A stretch of DNA of 64,000 nucleotides, from assembly GCF_965363235.1 (NCBI RefSeq), contig NC_134843.1:48169535-48233534 (forward strand), in the 5' to 3' direction. This document shows, piece by piece, positions 59,536 to 64,000 of this stretch. This stretch comes from Mytilus galloprovincialis (taxonomy: Eukaryota; Mollusca; Bivalvia; Mytilida; Mytilidae). The notes below the pieces were generated by a model that saw nothing but the letters and a program-made list of their open reading frames with translations, did no database searches and was not told the origin of the DNA. Position 1 is the stretch's first letter. Every line of letters begins with the position of its first letter. The translations under genes and the position numbers were made by a program.

Positions 59536-59931
59536 TACTATTTTCAATTTGTCCATTTATATTGTACAATATGTATTGTGAGAGCTAATATCAACAGGTG
59601 GTCATTTAACTACCTGTAGATTTACCTGGTTGTTTTTGACAGAGCTAATTTAAATAACTGATAGCTAGCTAGCTTGCTTTCCTTGTGTCAATATAGTGAA
59701 ATAGCTATGTTTAATCTTTTATATTTATCAGTTGCTTATGAATGTGTCACAAATATGTTATTCATACTTTTTTAAAAAAATTTTCTAAAATTTGGGTGGA
59801 GAAGAACGTAGATTTAGTAATTCCATAGAAAATATTTGGAAAACAATCACAAATAAATCAATGCTGGTAAATCCCACTTTCATAATGAAGAATAAAACAC
59901 TGAAATTTCTATTCACTAATCCATTTGTAAT

Positions 59932-61729
59932 TTTTAGCTCACCTGGCCCAAAGGGCCAAGTGAGCTTTTGTCATCACTTGGCATCCGGCGTCCGTCGTCG
60001 TCGGCGTCCGTCGTTAGCTTTTACAAAAATCTTCTCCTCTGAAACTACTGGGCCAATTTTTACCAAACTTGGCCACAATCATTATTAGGGTATCTAGTTT
60101 AAAAATTGTGTCCGGTGACCCGGCCAACCAACCAAGATGGCCGCCATGGCTAAAAATAGAACATAGGGGTAAAATGCAGTTTTTGGCTTATAACTCAAAA
60201 ACCAAAGCATTTAGAGCAAATCTGACATGGGGTAAAATGGTTAATCAGGTCTAGATCTATCTGCCCTGAAATTTTGAGATGAATCGGACAACCTGTTGAT
60301 AGGTTGCTGCCCCTGAATTGGTAATTTTAAGGAAATTTTGCTGTTTTTGGTTATTATCTTGAATATTATCATAGATAGAGATAAACTGTAAACAACAAAA
60401 ATGTTCAGTAAAGTAAGATCTACAAATAAGTCAACAGGACCAAAATGGTCTGTTGACCCCTTTAGGAGTTATTGCCCTTTATAATCAATTTTTAACCATT
60501 TTTCGTAAATCTTAGTCATCTTTTACAAAAATCTTCTCCTCTGAAACTACTGGGCCAATTTTTACCAAACTTGGCCACAATCATTATTAGGGTATATAGT
60601 TAAAAAATTGTGTCCGATGACCTGGCTGACCAACCAAGATGGCTGCCATGGCTAAAAATAGAACATAGGGGTAAAATGCAGTTTTTGGCTTATCACTCAA
60701 AAACCAAAGCATTTAGAGCAAATCTGACATCGGGTAAAATTGTTTATCAGGTCAAGATCTATCTGCCCTGAAATTTTGAGATGAATTGGACAACCCGTTG
60801 ATAGGTTGCTGCCCCTGAGTTGGTAATTTTAAGGACATTTTGCTGTTTTTGGTTATTATCTTGAATATTATTATAGATAGAGATAAACTGTAAACAGCAA
60901 AAATGTTCAGCAAAGTAAGATCTACAAATAAGTCAAACAAGACTAAAATGGTCTATTGATTTCTTTAGGAGTTATTGCCCTTTATAGTCAATTTTTAACC
61001 ATTTTTCGTAAATCTTAGTTATCTTTTACAAAAATCTTCTCCTCTGAAACTGCTGGGCCAAATTAAACCAAACTTGGCCACAATCATCATTGGGGTATGT
61101 AGTTTAAAAATTGTGTCCCGTGACCTGGCCAACTCACCAAGATGGCCGCCATGGCTAAAAATAGAACATAGGGGTGAAATGTAGATTTTGGCTTATAACT
61201 CTGAAACCGCAGCCTGTAGAGCAAATCTGACATCGGGTAAAATTGTTTATCAGGTCAAGATCTATCTGCCCTGAAATTTTCAGATGAATCTGACAACCTG
61301 TTGTTGGGTTGCTGCCCCTGAATTGGTAATTTTAAGGAAATTTTGCTGTTTTTGGTTATTATCTTGAATATTATTATAGATAGAGATAAACTGTAAACAT
61401 CAATAATGTTAAGCAAAGAAGATTTACAAATAAGTCAACATGATGGAAATGGTCAATTGACCCCTAAGGAGTTATTGTCCTTTATAGTCAATTTTTAACA
61501 ATTTTCATAAAATTTGTAAATTTTAACTAACATTTTCCACTGAAACTACTGGGCCAAGTTCATTATAGATAGAGATAATTGTAAGTAGCTAGAATGTTCA
61601 GTAAAGTAAGATGTACAAACACATCACCATCACCAAAACACAATTTTGTCATGAATCCATCTGCTTCCTTTGTTTAATATTCACATAGACCAAGGTGAGC
61701 GACACAGGCTCTTTAGAGCCTCTAGTTTG
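59932..61729 (+). mobile_element. Family 1 Helentron-like element, ~1.8 kb
   Basis: It has the same 5' foldback (agctcacctggcccaaagggccaagtgagc) and cgtcgtcggcgtccgtcg. The core has three ~500-bp units ('cttctcctctgaaact' at ~60032, 60532 and 61036), and the end has ggtgagcgacacaggctctttagagcctCTAG. Its 3' 220 bp are nearly identical to 51780-52007. Confidence 0.8.
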
Positions 61730-61818
61730 ATACATTGAAAATAAATTTGATCAGTAATTCCAATTGAAGTAGATCCTATATATGAGATATAACTAGCATC
61801 ACTTTTATTTCATTTCAG

Positions 61819-61837
61819 GAGTCGTAATATAAAATGA
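61819..61837 (+). CDS. TDRD12: Candidate terminal micro-exon of the TDRD12-like gene
   Basis: A strong acceptor (tttatttcatttcag) ends at 61818. Joined to the phase-2 end of 58316, the frame reads R-SRNIK then TGA (61835-61837), giving a 650-residue protein. The family normally has a helicase-like core after the linker, so this may be an alternative short ending or a false exon. Confidence 0.35.
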
Positions 61838-64000
61838 AAATATATCCCATTAGAAAACACAAAGCTATACATAATTCATCTTGTTGAATTATTCACAGTT
61901 TGGTGGGCTATCCACCCCAAAAAATCCTTTTCACAAATAGGAAATAGATGTAATCTTTAATTATAAAAATAACTTCAAAAGCTTTAAAGGGAAATTCCGC
62001 GATTTTTTACTTATCATCTAATTATGTTCATCTTAACATAAAAAACACATTTGCAAAGTTTTAAATTTATATTCCTTCTAATAACGGAGAAAATCAAGTA
62101 TTTGTAACTTTTTTGGTTGCATTCTCGAGTGGGTCGTGACGTTTTGGCCCGATGTGTTGAATTCTGGGAAAAAATAAAATCTGTTTAACTCTTATAGCTT
62201 ATCGACAATATACGTAATTAAAAGCGCACAGCTGACGAATGGTCGTAGTTATTAACCACAATATAAGAATGAACGAAAATGAATATGCATATACCGTTTT
62301 GTATTGATTGAATTAAACTCCTATAAAATTATCTCTAGTAAATGTTTTCGAATAAATTTCATTAATTATTGTTGAGATTTTTTTCATAAAATATTTATTG
62401 AACATTTTTACTGATATTGAACTGAAAATATTTCAGTTCTATTTACCGTTATTGTTTTGATAATCATTTCAATACAACTAATGTGTGAGCAGAGTGTGTA
62501 TATTATTTTGTAAAGGTCACTGTATATTTCTCGGCTTGAGGTCAATTCGTTTACCTTGTAGCTATTTAGCCGCAGGTGTGAGTTCAAGCGTACACAGGTA
62601 TGAATGTTGTTATTTGGAAAGGATAACTTGACAGAAAGGATTAGAAAGAGTATGCTGTATTTAATACACTAAGATTTAATACACGATGAGAATAAAGATA
62701 CAATTATTAAATTGTGTAAATTAATTGAAAATAAAATTCAGATTCGTAATTCCGAAAGTGTATAAAAATAAAAGGAAACAATTTTTTTATTACTTTCTTA
62801 GCGGCAATTGGCGTAAAGATTCAAATATGAAGTAAAAAATAGTAGTTTTAATCTTTAATAAAAACTAAATGCAATATTACCCAATTTGATATACCATTGC
62901 ACATCTGTTTGATATCATTGACTTTACCGGAATTTCTTAACTTGTATTCAAATCTGGCTGTGTTTAAATGCTCATAAAACAATCACAATTTTAAAGTTTT
63001 TAATTGAAAAAAAATACAACATACAACATGCATGATTTTTTTTTTTTAGTTTCTTTTTAACATTTCATTCTTACACAAGTGTATAACACGGAGAAGCTCT
63101 GAAGGTACATTACTCCCATTTTGATTGGGTGTGAACCATCGATGTTTACAGCAATATCAAAGAATAAGATGATGATGGTAGAAAGAACTATGGGCGTCAT
63201 GTGGCAAATATTACATGCATATCGGACCATGAGTTGTCAATCTGTATGAAAAGCTTTCCAATACAACCATATTATTGAGAAGGAATGTTTACATGCTATA
63301 CTCTCGTACTAGTATTACAGGGTTCTTGTGGCGTTCACCTTAGACACACATCTTTTTAACGATGTTTAAAAAAAGACAGAACCAATTTAATGTCATATTT
63401 CCCTATTTTTTAAATATAACTAAAAGTCTTTTATCTGACAAGAATACCCCTATTTAGCGGACAAGTAATTTATTCTTTTTTCTGTTATTGAATACCAAGA
63501 AAGAAAATAAATCCCGAAATTAATTTGAAACTTTGATACTCAATAGTTACCCAGCTAAATATTCACATCCCTTGGGGATAATCAGTGTTCGTCCAGTGGC
63601 ATATATAACAATTGTGATGACGAATTCCTTCCTTTGTTCGTGAACAATCTTATTGAAATATAAATCTGTGATTTTACTATGTACACAACTTCGATGAACC
63701 AAAGCAAATTATACATCGACCTGTATTTAAATCAAATTGGTTCTCTTCTTCTTCTTCTTCTTCTTCTGGTATACAATAGTCTATCGACATTCGATGATTA
63801 CATACTGTTGGCATACGTGGACTAGTCTATTTACAAATCTTTTACCCCAATTTATTCAAAATATATGTTTTTTTCTTATGTTCAATGTATACATGTATAT
63901 ATTTCTGGTATGTTCCAATCTGTCCTTCACTATTGACAATGAGTATATGTTACATTTTCCCAAATTCACCCTTGGAAAAAATATTTAAATAGAGTTTAAT
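61838..64000. other. 3' UTR, intron or intergenic sequence; no exons seen
   Basis: AT-rich, with no convincing exon on either strand. 'ctttaaagggaaattccgcgattttttac' at 61981 resembles a transposon end, but no partner was found. A CTT microsatellite lies at 63741-63766. If the Tudor gene continues, this is intron. Confidence 0.35.

Overview
This is an AT-rich animal (eukaryotic) window that most resembles a marine bivalve, probably a mussel of the Mytilus type. The evidence is spliced animal genes with GT-AG introns and conserved phases, plus dispersed repeats of the kind seen in bivalve genomes: elements with tandem cores, a tRNA-type SINE with a TA tail, and the 'tcactgatgagtcttttgtagacgaaac' type repeat. 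The species call is inference. There is no prokaryotic gene organisation.

Host genes: (1) 855-971 (+) is the last coding exon of a membrane adenylate cyclase; the rest lies left of the window. (2) 5595-11325 (-) holds four exons of MPHOSPH6, an exosome-associated rRNA-processing factor; the first coding exon is missing or is the weak candidate at 16904-16936. (3) 34845-35384 (+) is an unrecognised two-exon candidate gene. (4) 39593-58316 (+) holds ten exons, all in phase, of a TDRD12-like Tudor protein of the piRNA pathway. Its start codon, Tudor domain and a long RG/SP-rich linker are visible. Either it ends at a tiny exon at 61819-61837, or the helicase part lies beyond the window.

Most of the rest is mobile DNA, much of it nested. 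Three families share one design: a palindromic 5' end, a CGTCGT-rich stretch, a tandem core and a 3' hairpin, as expected of Helentron-associated elements. A separate ~740-757 bp Helitron-type family has four copies (12.4-15.7, 25.5-27.3, 45.15-45.89 and 54.89-55.64 kb). Three elements begin with CAG and have 5-bp target duplications. Two foldback, Mutator-like elements have 8-9 bp duplications; one carries an ORF split by a very young LTR element with identical LTRs. There is also a Tigger-like MITE, two LINEs with recognisable reverse transcriptase, a CR1/L2-like relic, a SINE cluster containing a perfect 96-bp-arm palindrome, and several long foldback palindromes.

Layout: 0-1 kb adenylate cyclase end; 1.8-5.3 kb repeats; 5.6-11.3 kb MPHOSPH6 with a Helentron-type element in an intron; 12.3-15.8 kb four-level transposon nest; 18-25.3 kb LINEs; 25.5-32.7 kb Helitron, CAG element, Mutator-like element and LTR element; 33-39 kb minisatellite, candidate gene, palindromes and tRNA-like sequence; 39.6-61.8 kb the TDRD12-like gene, whose introns hold most of the transposon diversity. 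The biological contrast is that a likely piRNA-pathway (transposon-silencing) gene is itself packed with transposons. Coordinates of repeat ends are by-eye estimates unless a duplication or splice site fixes them.
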